Notes under the pieces: model-generated | Databases searched by the model: none | What the model saw: only the letters and a program-made list of their open reading frames with translations | Told to the model about the DNA's origin: nothing | Assembly: GCF_013248905.1 (NCBI RefSeq) | Contig: NZ_JABRVS010000001.1 | Span: forward strand, 2,976,001-3,040,000 | Origin: Shewanella sp. VB17 | Lineage (GTDB): Bacteria; Pseudomonadota; Gammaproteobacteria; Enterobacterales; Shewanellaceae | Direction of reading: 5' to 3' | Length of the DNA stretch: 64,000 bases | Program-made: the position numbers and the translations under genes | Part shown: positions 9,201-17,558 of the stretch, in pieces | Numbering within the stretch: position 1 is the first letter of the stretch | How the letters are laid out: each line of letters starts with the position of its first letter

Positions 9201-10789
9201 TCGCACTGGCAAAATGTGAACAAAAAATGCCCGATTTGATTCTAATGGACGCCATGATGGATGAGATGAATGGCTTTGAAGCCATGAGCCTCATTTTAAA
9301 ACTGCAATCCACATTTAAGCCGCCAATGTTAATGCTCACAGCCTCTAACGATGAAGCCATTATCAATATGGCGTTCGAACATGGTGCCACGGACTTTATT
9401 CCTAAACCCGTCAACCTGCATGTGTTGAAAAAACGGGTGGCTCATCTGGTTCGCGCGACTCAAGCCGAACGAAATATACACCAGCTTGCCTACCATGATC
9501 CCCTGACAAATTTGCCTAATCGCACCCAATTTATGGAGAAATTCACCGAGGGTCTAAACCGAAGTAAGTCAAATAAAACCATGTTAGCCCTTATGTTTAT
9601 CGATTTAGATAAATTTAAATTTATCAATGATACCCAAGGTCATGACGTGGGAGATATGTTACTCAAGGCCGTAGCCAAGCGCATCACCCATTGCGTCAGA
9701 ACAGATGACTTGGTTGTTAGGTTAGGTGGAGATGAATTCACCATTTTATTAGAAGACATCAAAACGTCTGCTATCGCAGCCAAAGTCGCTAACAAAATCT
9801 GTAAATTGCTCGCCGAACCATTTACATTTCAAAATAAAGCCGTTAGCGCACCTGCAAGTGTGGGGATCGCGGTGTTCCCCTCTGACGGCCAAGATATTAA
9901 CACCTTAATGAAACATGCCGACACCGCCATGTACCGTGCAAAGTCCCGCGGGGGGAATCAGTTTCAATTCTATGAATATGGTATGGAAGCTGAACTTGTC
10001 CGCCGAATTGAACTTGAACGAGATTTAGGTCAAGCCATTGATAAAGATGAATTAACTTTACACTACCAGCCTCAAATTGAACTCAATAGTGGTAAATTAA
10101 TCGGTGTTGAAGCCTTAGTCAGATGGAATCATCCGGAACGGGGATTAATGCCACCGGATGAATTTATCCCTTTAGCTGAAGAATCTGGCTTAATTTTAGC
10201 CTTAGGTGCATGGGTGCTCAATAGCAGCTGCCAACAGATGAAAAAATGGCTCAATAAAGGACTTAATATCGAATTTATTGCCATCAACCTCTCTGGCAAG
10301 CAAATGCAAGAAACGGATCTACTCACCCACATCAAGCAATGCCTTAACACACACGAACTGCCCGCAAAATATATTCAATTGGAAATGACAGAAAGTGTCA
10401 TGGCGGTTGAATCTGAAGCGTGCCTTGAGCTGCTTAACGGCTTAAAAGAATTAGGCATCTCTGTGGCTATTGATGATTTTGGAACCGGTTATTCGTCACT
10501 GAGTTATTTGACCAAATTTCCGGTAGACACGCTCAAAATTGATTATTCATTTATCAGTAATCTTCCTGATGATGAAGACAGTGCGACCGTCACATCAGGC
10601 ATTATTGCATTGGCGCATAAATTGCGTATGAATGTCATTGCTGAAGGCGTAGAAACCCTTGCCCAAAGAGAATTTTTGCAACATGAACTGTGTGATTCTA
10701 TCCAAGGATATTCAATCAGTCGACCTTTACCAGCAGAGGAGTTTGAAGCCTGGGTTAAATCTTATGCGCCTGTTGCGGATTCAAAGTGA
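6248..10789 (+). CDS. Hybrid histidine kinase with REC, HPt, REC, GGDEF and EAL domains
   Basis: 1513 residues, AAGGA before the ATG. Order: TM helix (about 22-42), periplasmic sensor, TM helix (about 190-212), HAMP, HisKA with phospho-His288 (VSHELRTP), HATPase (N box LVGNAIKF, DTGIGI, GGTGLGLA), a degenerate receiver-like stretch (about 520-650), receiver 1 with Asp717 (FMDCHMP), HPt with His871 (SHLIKGSS), receiver 2 with Asp1001 (LMDAMMD), GGDEF 1160-1164 intact (diguanylate cyclase signature) and EAL 1288-1290 intact (c-di-GMP phosphodiesterase signature, with DDFGTGYSSL later). A full four-step phosphorelay could therefore end in a c-di-GMP output within one chain. It follows the receptor and binding-protein genes and is convergent with an HPt/HD-GYP gene. 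Which c-di-GMP activity dominates cannot be read from sequence. Confidence 0.93.
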   Translation: MPVIKRVSAFLLVKLSFRQQLTYTFTLGIILLAIITSLITASTSLKTIEQSMIEEGHKIALNLARQSTLALLYHSEEAATEAADNSLGFPDIVGASLFTTDNHPLLLAGIPIIAKHNNVVVSTDGISTRENDQFWDFSLPVYSGRAVDPDTHSPFTTDKIDKTAPEHIGYVHVIKSKLNLDAMSRDILLTNLITSSLLALLLLIFLLWLTNRVTRPIKSLSDRMLEAENGQYDIRAELQGPSDIIHMEKAFNTMMDELQARQQELERARDSALASALLKGQFVASVSHELRTPMNSILGMMELISNLGVQLKAQHYLKIARSSGEHLLRLINDILDFSKLESAKVQLHLDSVNIATLVQDVIELLSVQVQGKHLLLGAELDPRLPLTVQADPDRLSQILINLVGNAIKFTEYGCLSIHVTVLEVNTQHIQLKFEVMDTGIGIKKSQQRAIFQAFTQADSSTTRLYGGTGLGLAISRQLVGLMGGEMGVESQVDSGSNFWMTLTLNCDPYRGQGAQQGLSPASPKVLILKNDANIPTIHEKLTTLGYELTLVNNMDQALEKLYQVTANLPAYSLFIIYNAETHHNANAYQALSNIPTNEQPPTIIMTPQWRQPQPTQSKRYYLPLELSDKQLLAAITSLLSHSPSDAFASNMPIEELDTSLQIEHSKGDILVVEDNKSNQYVVIAMLEKLGYLPIIASNGQEALQLLPDPDIKMIFMDCHMPIMDGYEATQKIRQGELDGEHLPIIAMTADVSESDKEHCLKIGMDDFLAKPVSVASLKSKLDKWHQSASANNKSSLMSDSESDQNTSLMAHPPEDQQASVDHSVMEHLRQQTGKTFILLVRAYLEDTPQSIIQLQAAIEEQDSKKIRDLSHLIKGSSATLGANGLAAISNTLQIAADEQTQAIQRNLLHQLKQDFIQVVASLNDEVNGVSNQQSPEVDKVIPSKNVTPGHPYVLIVDDDRSTRLSLKGCLEQDNYYIEEAANGAIALAKCEQKMPDLILMDAMMDEMNGFEAMSLILKLQSTFKPPMLMLTASNDEAIINMAFEHGATDFIPKPVNLHVLKKRVAHLVRATQAERNIHQLAYHDPLTNLPNRTQFMEKFTEGLNRSKSNKTMLALMFIDLDKFKFINDTQGHDVGDMLLKAVAKRITHCVRTDDLVVRLGGDEFTILLEDIKTSAIAAKVANKICKLLAEPFTFQNKAVSAPASVGIAVFPSDGQDINTLMKHADTAMYRAKSRGGNQFQFYEYGMEAELVRRIELERDLGQAIDKDELTLHYQPQIELNSGKLIGVEALVRWNHPERGLMPPDEFIPLAEESGLILALGAWVLNSSCQQMKKWLNKGLNIEFIAINLSGKQMQETDLLTHIKQCLNTHELPAKYIQLEMTESVMAVESEACLELLNGLKELGISVAIDDFGTGYSSLSYLTKFPVDTLKIDYSFISNLPDDEDSATVTSGIIALAHKLRMNVIAEGVETLAQREFLQHELCDSIQGYSISRPLPAEEFEAWVKSYAPVADSK

Positions 10790-10856
10790 ATGTGACCAAA
10801 TAAAGTTATCATAACCGCTGCATTCACACCGCGTTTGCAGCAATGATATGCCATTC

Positions 10857-12173
10857 TTAGACTTTACCCACCCCTCGCACTACCTGATTAAAGACCTCAA
10901 CCCAAAATGGGTCAAATTGTGTTTTTGAAAAGTTATTGATTTCGTTCATGGTACGAACCAATGGCCGTTTGAGTAACGTATGGTGGGCGCGTTCATGAGA
11001 TCGCGCATCGAAGGTATCAGCAATGGCGAGGATCTTCGCTCCATCGCAAATCTGATCACCTGTTAATTGATTCGGATAACCGGATCCGTCTACTTGCTCA
11101 TGGTGTTGCAGAACCATTTGCGCCGCTGCCATCCACTTGTTAGATTCTTTTAATAATTGATAGCCTAATTCAGGATGGCGATGCAATGCTTGCCTTTCTT
11201 GTTCACTCAATGCACCAGTATTGACAATCAAAGACCAAGGCAAAAATGACATCCCAATATCATGCATTAACACTGCCGCCGTCAACTGAGTGACATTAAC
11301 ACGCTTGCCCGAATTTTCATTCATGGCTAAAGCTAATATTAATAAACGCAGTGTGCGCCCTTTCCAATAAAAAGAGCGATTTTCTAATGGGGAGCTTAAA
11401 CTTTTAAAGAAATTAATGTCCTCATCAATATCGACATTATATTCTTCAAGTACATCATTAATTTGTTTATGGCTAACCGCTTCATCACTAACAAGGTAAT
11501 CAGTATTAACCAAGAGTTCTCTTTGCGTTGCTGCGCTTTTCTCTTGTAATTGCGCTTGAGACTCTTTCAGGCACACTGGCGGTAACATTTCAGTGCTGGT
11601 TGGCTTATTAAGACGGGTGTTAGGGTCGAGAATGAACAAACACGTTTTAATGTATTCAATTCTATCCTCGGGAATAACATCGGCAATACAGCTGATATTG
11701 ACACATAAGATATCAATATCGCTGTCTGACAACACACTGGGAACATTGTTAATGCTTGATTGAACCATGTTCTCAGTTCTGTCTAATGTCAGTAAAATAA
11801 TATCACATAAGAGGCTATCGTAATCGACGTGCTTTTTGCGGATAGCATCCAAGAGATCTTCTACGCTCTGGATCAAAGGGGTGAGATCTTTTAACCCCAC
11901 ATAAATTAAGTTCCCCTTAATCGTATGGATCGATCTAAACAGAGAATTAAGGAGGGCATCGTTTTTAGGGTCGATTTCTAAGTCTATTAATACCGAATCA
12001 CAGGATTGATGGGCATTCTTAAAATCATCAAAAAATTCTCCCATGGCATCCATATCGACCTTACTCTCGCCACTTTCTTGTGCTGAGTTATCCCCAATCG
12101 CCATACTACGCACCTCGATTTTATTGCTAGAATCATTATCATTTCCAATGCTGTAAGTATAGTCATAATGCAT
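10857..12173 (-). CDS. HPt plus divergent HD-GYP domain protein
   Basis: 438 residues from the ATG at 12173 (GAGG upstream); an alternative ATG at 12104 (residue 24) also has a good GAGGT. The N-terminal HPt domain has FRSIHTIKGN with phospho-His83, close to the CheA P1 type. The C-terminal HD-GYP domain shows HD at 304-305, HPELGYQLL (333-341), HHE 357-359, DGSGYP (362-367) and IADTFDA (384-390). HD-GYP proteins hydrolyse c-di-GMP using a two- or three-iron site. Two departures are visible: the Lys normally after HDIG is Met308, and the helix before it (about 270-280) has no His where a metal ligand is expected. The gene is convergent with the GGDEF-EAL kinase, whose phosphorelay it could join. 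Activity may be altered. Confidence 0.85.
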   Translation of the reverse strand: MHYDYTYSIGNDNDSSNKIEVRSMAIGDNSAQESGESKVDMDAMGEFFDDFKNAHQSCDSVLIDLEIDPKNDALLNSLFRSIHTIKGNLIYVGLKDLTPLIQSVEDLLDAIRKKHVDYDSLLCDIILLTLDRTENMVQSSINNVPSVLSDSDIDILCVNISCIADVIPEDRIEYIKTCLFILDPNTRLNKPTSTEMLPPVCLKESQAQLQEKSAATQRELLVNTDYLVSDEAVSHKQINDVLEEYNVDIDEDINFFKSLSSPLENRSFYWKGRTLRLLILALAMNENSGKRVNVTQLTAAVLMHDIGMSFLPWSLIVNTGALSEQERQALHRHPELGYQLLKESNKWMAAAQMVLQHHEQVDGSGYPNQLTGDQICDGAKILAIADTFDARSHERAHHTLLKRPLVRTMNEINNFSKTQFDPFWVEVFNQVVRGVGKV

Positions 12174-12230
12174 TAGCTTGCCTCAAAGACAAGATAAAGC
12201 AAGGCTATCAAAAAAGACTCCGGGCTTTTT

Positions 12231-12282
12231 ACTTAATCCATTAAGTCGCATCATCCGACGCCTTACACTAAATCCATTGAGA
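12231..12282. promoter_or_regulatory. Two tandem palindromic operator-like motifs
   Basis: The 355-base gap between the HD-GYP gene and the small plus-strand gene contains ACTTAATCCATTAAGT (12231-12246), a seven-base inverted repeat with a two-base spacer, and a second imperfect copy ACTAAATCCATTGAGA at 12267-12282, 36 bases further on. The copies share AATCCATT. Spacing and symmetry look like a pair of binding sites for a dimeric regulator, 58-109 bases upstream of the HD-GYP start. The regulator is unknown. I see nothing else of note in the gap apart from AT-rich DNA. Confidence 0.35.
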
Positions 12283-12528
12283 TTGAGCAATATTAAAGCT
12301 CGAAAGATAAACAGACCCTAAAACACTAATTAACGCTTTTGAGAACAATGATATCAATTTACCTATACACTGAAATTGATTTGAATTTCTATTGAGTCAG
12401 CTACTCTATAACTTTAACAAAGCATAAAAAAAACAGGATTTCAGCATGAAAAATTACTGAGAGCTTGGTATAACCAGAAAAATAATCACTTAATATCTCA
12501 ACACATTGTCGACTCTGAAGGGATCAAC

Positions 12529-12789
12529 ATGGAAACCTATGACTCTCGATTAAGCAATGCTTTTATTTACAAAACCGCCAATGATGCTTTGGCTGCGAAG
12601 GTCCCATTGAATGATGCTGTCAATGAGATATTGACGTTCTTTAAAGGACCAGCACCGACCTCAGTCAAACGTCGAGCAACTAAAGCGATGTTTGAACTGA
12701 AACAAGAAATAACAGCAGAATCTCTATTTGATTTTTCGTTACTTGAAGACATCATAGAAGAAGATAAGCTGACGCTTAGCAATAAGTAA
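12529..12789 (+). CDS. Hypothetical 86-residue protein
   Basis: Starts at ATG with GAAGGGA six bases upstream. The product is short, hydrophilic and probably helical, with a basic central patch (SVKRRATKAMFELK, residues 44-57) and an acidic C-terminus (LLEDIIEEDKL). No signal peptide or membrane segment is visible. I do not recognise a family. Its last 14 bases overlap the end of the convergent helicase gene. The good ribosome-binding site and protein-like composition support a real gene; an opposite-strand ORF of 71 codons covers the same bases, which lowers confidence somewhat. Confidence 0.5.
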   Translation: METYDSRLSNAFIYKTANDALAAKVPLNDAVNEILTFFKGPAPTSVKRRATKAMFELKQEITAESLFDFSLLEDIIEEDKLTLSNK

Positions 12790-15337
12790 TGTCAGTATCT
12801 AACGCTCTTAATTCTTTAAAAAAGATTGACTCTTTATTGAGTTCAGCATGAATAAACACGCTTTTTTTCGCACGTGATAAAGCAACATAAAATAAGCGAC
12901 GCTCCTCACTGTAGGCATACCCATCAGGTTCTGGTAGTAACATGTCAAGAATGGGATCATTGTCTATCTTACAAGGGAAACCAAATTTATCATCATTAAC
13001 ATCAATCACAATCACAAAATCTGCCTGCTTCCCCTTCGCAGCATGTGCTGATAAGCTAGAAATGCTCAATTGTGTATGGCGTTTTCTCCAGGTGGTTAAC
13101 TCTGGTAATGACGCTTTAAAACGACTAATGACCATGACAGTTGCGTGTTTCGAGCCAAGAATAGAAATGATTTTGTCAAAGGCTTGCTGTAACGCCACCC
13201 GCTTTTTATTGTTCAACAAATACACTTCCGGATTGATACTGTAACGCTCAGTGGTTAGGTTTTTTGTTCTTTGTGCTGGATTTGCTTGAATAAAAGCAGA
13301 GGCAACCTGTTCAATTCGATCGTTAAATCTAAACGTTTTATCTAAAGTCACCACTTTAGTGGCACCAAATGTCTCTTCAAAAGACGTCGTTAAGTTGAGA
13401 TCACTGCCAGTAAAGCGATAAATGGCCTGCCAATCATCCCCCACACAGAACAGAGCACAACCTGCGCTAGCATCCCTCAATTGAATAACCAGTTTTGCCC
13501 GCTCCGCAGAAATATCCTGAAATTCATCAACCATGATGTATTTAAAACGAAAACGATCGACTGTTTTTTCATGGAAATCAACCTTACTCGTTATCTCAAT
13601 GGCTTGATTTATCATGTCGGAAAAGTCATATGTATTATGCAGCTTAAGCTGTTGCTCATAACGTTCAACCACCCAATTGAACAGGTATAAAAATGCTTTC
13701 CATCTCAGCTGATGATAAGGCATTATCGTTTGATTATTTGCAGCTTTACCCTTCATTAATTCAAGATCTTGTAACACAAGATCAGACCCTTTAAACAAGG
13801 TTAAAAAGCTCGACATTAATCGGTTTACATTACGATAAATACCCAATTTTTTGACCTGCACAAACACCTCCTCAGGAGAGAGAGGCATAAAAAATTTTTG
13901 TTCTGCAAGGCCTATTTCTTCACATCGCTGACACAATAACGCTTCCAAGCTTTGCTCCAGTATGCCTTTGTCAGCTTGCCAACTGAACGTCTGTAAAAAA
14001 TGCGTATTATGCTGCTTATGAATAGCCATTTTCCATTCACTACTTTTTTTATACGCCGCGTTATTCATAGCAGTTCGTGTATGACCTTGTTCATCGGTAG
14101 CAACATGTTCTAGGTAAGCATCTAAGGCTGGGATATAAAAATCAGCTTGATACGCCTTTTGACTCGGCTCACTGACAGGAAAATGATAACCCGGTGAATA
14201 CTCAAACTTAATCCCGTGGGTGTAGAGGTAATTGCAGATAGTCAATTTATCAAAACAGCTCACGCGATCCCCTGAAAGTGCGCGTATTGGATTATGATTA
14301 AGGTAAGTTCGATATTGATCATGAGTGGTAAAATCCAGCTCGTTTACATGTGGATAAAGGTAGCGGCCAAAATAATCAGCAACAGGATCCGCCATTTTAG
14401 GATCGGCAACAATGGCATCAACTTGCTCATCAACAAATTGAATAAACCGTTTTTCGTCAGTGGCTAAAAATGACAGTTGCTTTGATGGCTTTGAATAGCA
14501 TTGGATAATCTCTTGGCCTAACCCATGGAAAGTACTCACCTTAACCTTCTCTAATCCCACCCTAGTGTTAACCCGTTGCGCTAACTCCATTTTGGCGTCT
14601 TTACCATAGGCTAACATCAATATTTCATCAGGTTTGGCCAAACCTTGCTTAACTAAATAAGCGGCTTTAGCGGCCATCGTACTGGTTTTACCCGTTCCAG
14701 CCCCAGCAATCACTAAGGTATTATTCTCATCGATAATGCAAGCCTGACGCTGCAAGGAGGTTAATGGATTATCTTCTACAGTATCAAATAACGCTTGATG
14801 CATGGTGAGCTGCTGGCTCAACCACCATTGGTTATATTTATCAGTAAAATGCGTAGGTTGTTTAATGAATTTAGCCAAATTACAATGAAGCAGACTGGCA
14901 TCGAAACCTAATTGTACAAAACATTTGTTTAGCGTAAATGACGTTGAATGTCGGTGATATTGTTTTATCAGTTGTGCACAGTCACTGTGACGTAAATACG
15001 CTTGATGCTGGCTTATTTGTCGATCAAATTTGCCAATATTATCCATTAATTCGTTAAAGATCGCCAAATAATCGCTTTTCCAAAACAGCATTCTGTTACT
15101 TACAGCATGGTCAAATAAGAAGCGGGTGCTCATGGAACGAAAAAAATAAAACCTGTTTTCCCCCCATACCAAAATACGAGTGAACATCCCTTCTTCTATT
15201 TCAACCCGTTTGGTTAAGTTAGGATAAAGATAAAGTTGACCATCAATGGTTAACCCTCGCTCACATAATTGAGCAGTTTGGCCAAAAAATAGACCTTGAA
15301 GATAACCAAATTTAACCGAATGTCGCGTAAGTTTCAT
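12776..15337 (-). CDS. UvrD/Rep-superfamily DNA helicase, helicase IV (HelD)-like
   Basis: 853 residues with the full set of superfamily 1A motifs: Walker A AGAGTGKTS (about 211-219), STFHGLGQE, Walker B VDEFQDIS, GDDWQAIYRFTGSD, DKTFRFND, LSAHAAKGKQADFVIV and FYVALSRAKK. An N-terminal region of about 190 residues precedes the motor, as in HelD. Between motor motifs lies an insert with ADFYIPALDAYLEH and a nearby WK, which resembles a small nuclease-like fold. The protein is longer than the Escherichia coli enzyme of about 680 residues. Such helicases unwind DNA 3'-5' in repair and recombination. It is transcribed alone; the end overlaps the convergent small gene. Confidence 0.85.
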   Translation of the reverse strand: MKLTRHSVKFGYLQGLFFGQTAQLCERGLTIDGQLYLYPNLTKRVEIEEGMFTRILVWGENRFYFFRSMSTRFLFDHAVSNRMLFWKSDYLAIFNELMDNIGKFDRQISQHQAYLRHSDCAQLIKQYHRHSTSFTLNKCFVQLGFDASLLHCNLAKFIKQPTHFTDKYNQWWLSQQLTMHQALFDTVEDNPLTSLQRQACIIDENNTLVIAGAGTGKTSTMAAKAAYLVKQGLAKPDEILMLAYGKDAKMELAQRVNTRVGLEKVKVSTFHGLGQEIIQCYSKPSKQLSFLATDEKRFIQFVDEQVDAIVADPKMADPVADYFGRYLYPHVNELDFTTHDQYRTYLNHNPIRALSGDRVSCFDKLTICNYLYTHGIKFEYSPGYHFPVSEPSQKAYQADFYIPALDAYLEHVATDEQGHTRTAMNNAAYKKSSEWKMAIHKQHNTHFLQTFSWQADKGILEQSLEALLCQRCEEIGLAEQKFFMPLSPEEVFVQVKKLGIYRNVNRLMSSFLTLFKGSDLVLQDLELMKGKAANNQTIMPYHQLRWKAFLYLFNWVVERYEQQLKLHNTYDFSDMINQAIEITSKVDFHEKTVDRFRFKYIMVDEFQDISAERAKLVIQLRDASAGCALFCVGDDWQAIYRFTGSDLNLTTSFEETFGATKVVTLDKTFRFNDRIEQVASAFIQANPAQRTKNLTTERYSINPEVYLLNNKKRVALQQAFDKIISILGSKHATVMVISRFKASLPELTTWRKRHTQLSISSLSAHAAKGKQADFVIVIDVNDDKFGFPCKIDNDPILDMLLPEPDGYAYSEERRLFYVALSRAKKSVFIHAELNKESIFFKELRALDTDITYC

Positions 15338-15523
15338 TTATTGCCTCAGGGTGCCAACATAGTCGCACATCATAACAATTAACCTCGACACACGCTCATG
15401 AACAGTGCAAGTAATCCTATTAAAGGGTGACTTTTTTCTTTCGTTAGCATATTTATTTGTCTTATCGAGGATCGCTTGTGATAATGTAACATCATATTAT
15501 ATCAGTAAAAATAGGAGCCTATC

Positions 15524-16111
15524 ATGAGTCACCTCTTTGCCCACCTTGCTAGGATGAAATTAATTCAACGCTGGCCACTCATGTATAATATCCGTAGCGA
15601 AAATGTCCAAGAACATTCACTACAAGTGGCCATGGTTGCACATTCACTCGCCATTATTAGCAATCAAAAATTTGGAACGGAACTCAGTCCAGATAGAGCG
15701 GCAACCGTGGCAATTTTTCACGATGTCAGTGAAGTATTAACCGGTGATTTACCCACTCCCGTTAAATATTTCAACAAGGAAATTGAAGCTGAATATAAGA
15801 AGATAGAGTCGATTGCAGAACATCGATTACTTGACATGGTGCCTGATGAATTTACATCACAATACCAGCCCCTGTTAACCAGTAAATATGCCGATCCCAC
15901 CTATAAAATACTGGTTAAATCTGCTGACACCATTTGTGCTTTTTTAAAATGTCTGGAAGAACTTCGTGCAGGTAATAGTGAGTTTAATACCGCCAGAAAA
16001 CGCTTGATTGAATCCCTGAATGACAATCCAGATCCTGCAGTTAAATATTTCATCGACTGCTATGTACCCAGTTTCAAGCTCAGCTTGGATGACATTAATA
16101 AGTTACTTTAA
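15524..16111 (+). CDS. yfbR: 5'-deoxynucleotidase YfbR
   Basis: 195 residues, close to the 199 of the Escherichia coli enzyme. HD-superfamily residues are all present: Arg16-Trp17 for the base and sugar, His31 (QEHSLQ), His66-Asp67 (FHDVSE), Glu70, Asp75 (GDLPTP) and the late Asp in KSADTICAF. The enzyme removes phosphate from dNMPs, preferring 2'-deoxy sugars, and feeds thymidylate salvage. It starts at ATG after TAGGAG and ends 23 bases before a dGTPase-like gene, so the two HD phosphohydrolases are probably co-transcribed and act together on deoxynucleotide pools. Confidence 0.95.
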   Translation: MSHLFAHLARMKLIQRWPLMYNIRSENVQEHSLQVAMVAHSLAIISNQKFGTELSPDRAATVAIFHDVSEVLTGDLPTPVKYFNKEIEAEYKKIESIAEHRLLDMVPDEFTSQYQPLLTSKYADPTYKILVKSADTICAFLKCLEELRAGNSEFNTARKRLIESLNDNPDPAVKYFIDCYVPSFKLSLDDINKLL

Positions 16112-16134
16112 CCAATGATAAAATAAGGATAATC

Positions 16135-17469
16135 ATGACAGTCTCTCGATGGCATGAACGACGTCTAACCGAGGATAAAAAGCGACGTAATGATCATCGC
16201 AGTCCTTATCAAAGAGATCGCGCCAGAATACTACATTCTGCTGCGTTTAGAAGACTGCAAGCAAAGACCCAAGTCTTGGGGGTGGGGATGAATGATTTTT
16301 ATCGTACTCGATTAACCCATTCACTCGAAGTGTCTCAAATTGGCACTGGGATCCGTGCCCAACTCAAATTAAAGCAAACTGATCATCTTGATTTATTTGA
16401 TTCCATGAGTCTCATTGAATCATTATGTCTAGCCCACGACATTGGTCACCCGCCTTTCGGTCATGGTGGTGAAGTCGCATTAAACTACATGATGCGTGAT
16501 CATGGAGGGTTTGAAGGTAATGGTCAAACATTTAGAATTCTCACTGGGTTAGAACCCTATACCGAATGTTACGGCATGAACTTATGCCGTCGAACTTTAC
16601 TTGGTATCCTTAAGTATCCAGCGCTTTATTCATCGCTACATCATAAAATTAAGCCCGTTGAGATCACCAACTTTCGCCAACTCAAACCTACCGACTGGAC
16701 ACCCGTTAAAGGTATTTTCGATGATGATAGCGCGATTCTAGAGTGGGTGCTCGCGCCGTTATCTCACACAGACAGAGCACTGTTCCAGCAAAGTCATGTC
16801 GTCTGCGCAGGTCAACATAGACGCACAGGTTATAAATCGCTTGATTGTTCCATTATGGAATTAGCTGACGACATTGCTTATGCGGTACATGATCTTGAAG
16901 ATGCCATTGTTATGGGTATCGTCACCTCCAACCAATGGCAGCACGATGTCGAGAATGCATTAAAAATAAGTGAAGATAGCTGGATTAGTCAGGAGTTTGC
17001 CGTAATAGGTGATAAACTTTTCTCTCATCATCACCACCTGAGAAAAGACGCGATTGGCACCTTGGTCAATGGCTTTGTCACTGCCATCGATTTACTTGAG
17101 GACGAGGCATTGACTGAACCTTTGCTGCGCTTCAATGCAAGTTTGGATAAACACTTTGCTGAGGCGTTAGAGGTATTAAAACAATTCGTGTACAAACATG
17201 TGATACGTAAACCTGAAATACAAATGCTAGAATACAAAGGACAGCAGATTGTGATGGAATTATTTGAGGCGTTTGAGTCAGATCCTGAACGTTTACTGCC
17301 AGCACACACTCAAGAACGTTGGCGCCGTGTGACCGCTGAAGGATTAAACAGTCATCGTGTCATCGCTGATTATATCTCTGGTATGACCGATGAATTTGCC
17401 TCAAGATTACATCAACATTTATTTAGTCCAAAAATGGGCTCAATGATAGAATTAAGCAGAGAACTGTGA
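16135..17469 (+). CDS. dgt: dGTPase-like deoxynucleoside triphosphate triphosphohydrolase
   Basis: 444 residues. HD motif residues are seen in TRLTHSLEVSQIG and SLCLAHDIGHPPFGHGGE, followed by the usual ELADDIAYAVHDLED segment. Members cleave dNTPs to the deoxynucleoside and triphosphate. The length and N-terminus (WHERRL...RRNDHRSPYQRDR) fit the dGTPase-like type 2 branch rather than the 505-residue Escherichia coli Dgt, so the substrate range may be broader than dGTP. The start follows ATAAGGATAATC. It sits directly after yfbR, and a strong hairpin follows the stop. Confidence 0.9.
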   Translation: MTVSRWHERRLTEDKKRRNDHRSPYQRDRARILHSAAFRRLQAKTQVLGVGMNDFYRTRLTHSLEVSQIGTGIRAQLKLKQTDHLDLFDSMSLIESLCLAHDIGHPPFGHGGEVALNYMMRDHGGFEGNGQTFRILTGLEPYTECYGMNLCRRTLLGILKYPALYSSLHHKIKPVEITNFRQLKPTDWTPVKGIFDDDSAILEWVLAPLSHTDRALFQQSHVVCAGQHRRTGYKSLDCSIMELADDIAYAVHDLEDAIVMGIVTSNQWQHDVENALKISEDSWISQEFAVIGDKLFSHHHHLRKDAIGTLVNGFVTAIDLLEDEALTEPLLRFNASLDKHFAEALEVLKQFVYKHVIRKPEIQMLEYKGQQIVMELFEAFESDPERLLPAHTQERWRRVTAEGLNSHRVIADYISGMTDEFASRLHQHLFSPKMGSMIELSREL

Positions 17470-17511
17470 TTTTATGTGCATCATATAGCCCGCCTACATT
17501 TATTGTCGATA

Positions 17512-17550
17512 TGAAATAATCTCCTCCTTTAAAAGACTGAGATTATTTCA
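17512..17550. terminator. Bidirectional hairpin between dgt and the MarC gene
   Basis: Perfect 12-base inverted repeat: TGAAATAATCTC (17512-17523) and its complement (17539-17550), loop of 15. It lies between two convergent genes, so it could end transcription from both sides. The stem is AT-rich and there is no long T run after it, so termination strength is uncertain. Confidence 0.55.
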
Positions 17551-17558
17551 ATATGACA

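Noticed and set aside
12567..12782. 71-codon minus-strand frame over the small gene at 12529
   Set aside because: Ser-rich shadow of the plus-strand gene, which has the better ribosome-binding site.
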